Assembly (NCBI GenBank): GCA_029265315.1
Contig: JAJUJM010000003.1
Coordinates: 186,001-250,000, forward strand
Reading direction: 5' to 3'
Length of the DNA stretch: 64,000 bases
Source of the DNA: Actinomycetota bacterium
GTDB lineage: Bacteria; Actinomycetota; Coriobacteriia; Anaerosomatales; PHET01
This document shows, piece by piece, positions 63,463 through 64,000 of the stretch (its first letter is position 1; each line of letters starts with the position of its first letter). The notes under the pieces were generated by a model, which saw only the letters and a list, made by a program, of their open reading frames with translations, made no database searches and had not been told where the DNA came from. A program made the position numbers and the translations under genes.

Positions 63463-64000
63463 ATGTCCGACAGACGTCACAGCGGCTCCGGCCGGAATCC
63501 GCGCGACCAGGAGTTCGGGGACGAGTCGACAGCGGCGGAGCCTCAGGGCGAATCCACGGAAGCGACCGAACTCGACCCCGAACTCGAGGCCGACCTGGGC
63601 GCCGAGCTCGAGACCCGTGGCGACGTGCTCGCTTCCGAGCTCGAGGCCGCGCGTGCTGAGGCGGCCGAGTGGCGGGACAAAGCGGCCCGGGCGCAGGCGG
63701 ATTTCGAGAACACGCGAAAGCGCCTCGAGGCGCGACACGCGGACGCTCTTCTGAGGGCCAGTGAACGCGTCATCGAAGCGCTCTTCCCCGTGCTCGATGA
63801 CCTCGACCGGGCCATAGGTCACGCTGTGTCCGATGGCAGCGACATCGCCGAGGGAATCGAGGCGGTGCGCCGCAAGCTGCTCGACGTACTCGGTCGCGAG
63901 GGTTGTCAGGTGATCGATCCGCTCGGAGAGACCTTCGACCCCGCCCGTCACCAGGCGGTGCAGATGCAGGAGGACACCGAGGTCGCGGACCACACGGTCG
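63463..64000 (+). CDS. grpE: Nucleotide exchange factor GrpE (3' truncated by window)
   Basis: Partial gene, 179 codons visible. The ATG follows dnaK's TAG by 2 nt with GGAGAAG overlapping the dnaK end. The N-terminal ~70 residues are acidic and disordered; a coiled helix (ASELEAARAEAAEWRDKAAR) leads to the GrpE core ADFENTRKRLEAR, IEALFPVLDDLDRAI, and GCQVIDPLGETFDPARHQAV. It should promote ADP release from DnaK. dnaJ is expected beyond the window. Confidence 0.95.
   Translation, partial: MSDRRHSGSGRNPRDQEFGDESTAAEPQGESTEATELDPELEADLGAELETRGDVLASELEAARAEAAEWRDKAARAQADFENTRKRLEARHADALLRASERVIEALFPVLDDLDRAIGHAVSDGSDIAEGIEAVRRKLLDVLGREGCQVIDPLGETFDPARHQAVQMQEDTEVADHTV

Overview
This 64 kb window is GC-rich, densely coding DNA (short intergenic gaps, many GTG/TTG starts, frequent 4-nt ATGA/GTGA overlaps). 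The gene content points to an anaerobic, Gram-positive actinobacterium. Supporting signs are an SRP RNA-dnaX-ybaB-recR block, a class E sortase, and a HAIR/HspR-like element on the dnaK promoter. A four-subunit 2-oxoacid:ferredoxin oxidoreductase, [NiFe]-hydrogenase maturation genes, ferredoxins and a giant multiheme cytochrome c indicate anaerobic metabolism. A deep anaerobic Coriobacteriia-type lineage fits best; this placement is inference, since no rRNA gene is present.

Layout. 1-2741: two secreted Ig-like/subtilase proteins. 2849-10269: RNA helicase, cardiolipin synthase, SDR and nitroreductase pair, DedA plus NapH-like ferredoxin protein, baeRF protein. 10405-13461: SRP RNA, dnaX, ybaB, recR. 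13621-16667: porCDAB, closed by a strong terminator. 16890-28714: signalling and lysine-pathway region with a HAMP-GAF-HD-GYP protein, lysC-asd, an OmpR-type two-component pair, a PocR-type sensor HD-GYP protein, queT, and an unusual [FeFe]-hydrogenase-like protein fused to GGDEF. 28759-37380: AmmeMemoRadiSam radical SAM enzyme, DsbA-like oxidoreductase, glycosyltransferase, a TauE/SafE transporter gene interrupted by an in-frame TGA, GNAT, LytTR regulator, phosphodiesterase, pgi, EamA transporter. 37560-41839: a small exported peptide and a ~1,350-residue cytochrome with 15 CXXCH motifs and an embedded seven-repeat beta-propeller. 42039-50866: a nickel/hydrogenase cluster, nikR-nikQ-nikO-(zinc ribbon/HEPN-like)-hypF-hypC-hypD-hypE on the minus strand, divergent from nikM. 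50999-55816: small protein, trxA, trxB, PIN-TM-TPR fusion, large surface protein. 55935-61019: lon, a mini HExxH protein, sortase E, epimerase, degenerate UDG-like protein. 61092-64000: ferredoxin and dnaK-grpE (grpE runs off the end).

How it fits together. The nickel ECF transporter and NikR feed Ni to hydrogenase maturation by HypF/C/D/E. PFOR and the ferredoxins handle low-potential electrons, and the multiheme cytochrome could carry electrons outward. Two HD-GYP phosphodiesterases and one GGDEF cyclase suggest heavy use of c-di-GMP. The most novel candidate is the H-cluster-like/GGDEF fusion (26909-28714), which would connect redox or H2 status to c-di-GMP if its metal site is functional. 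No tRNA, rRNA, CRISPR array, insertion sequence or phage gene was recognised.
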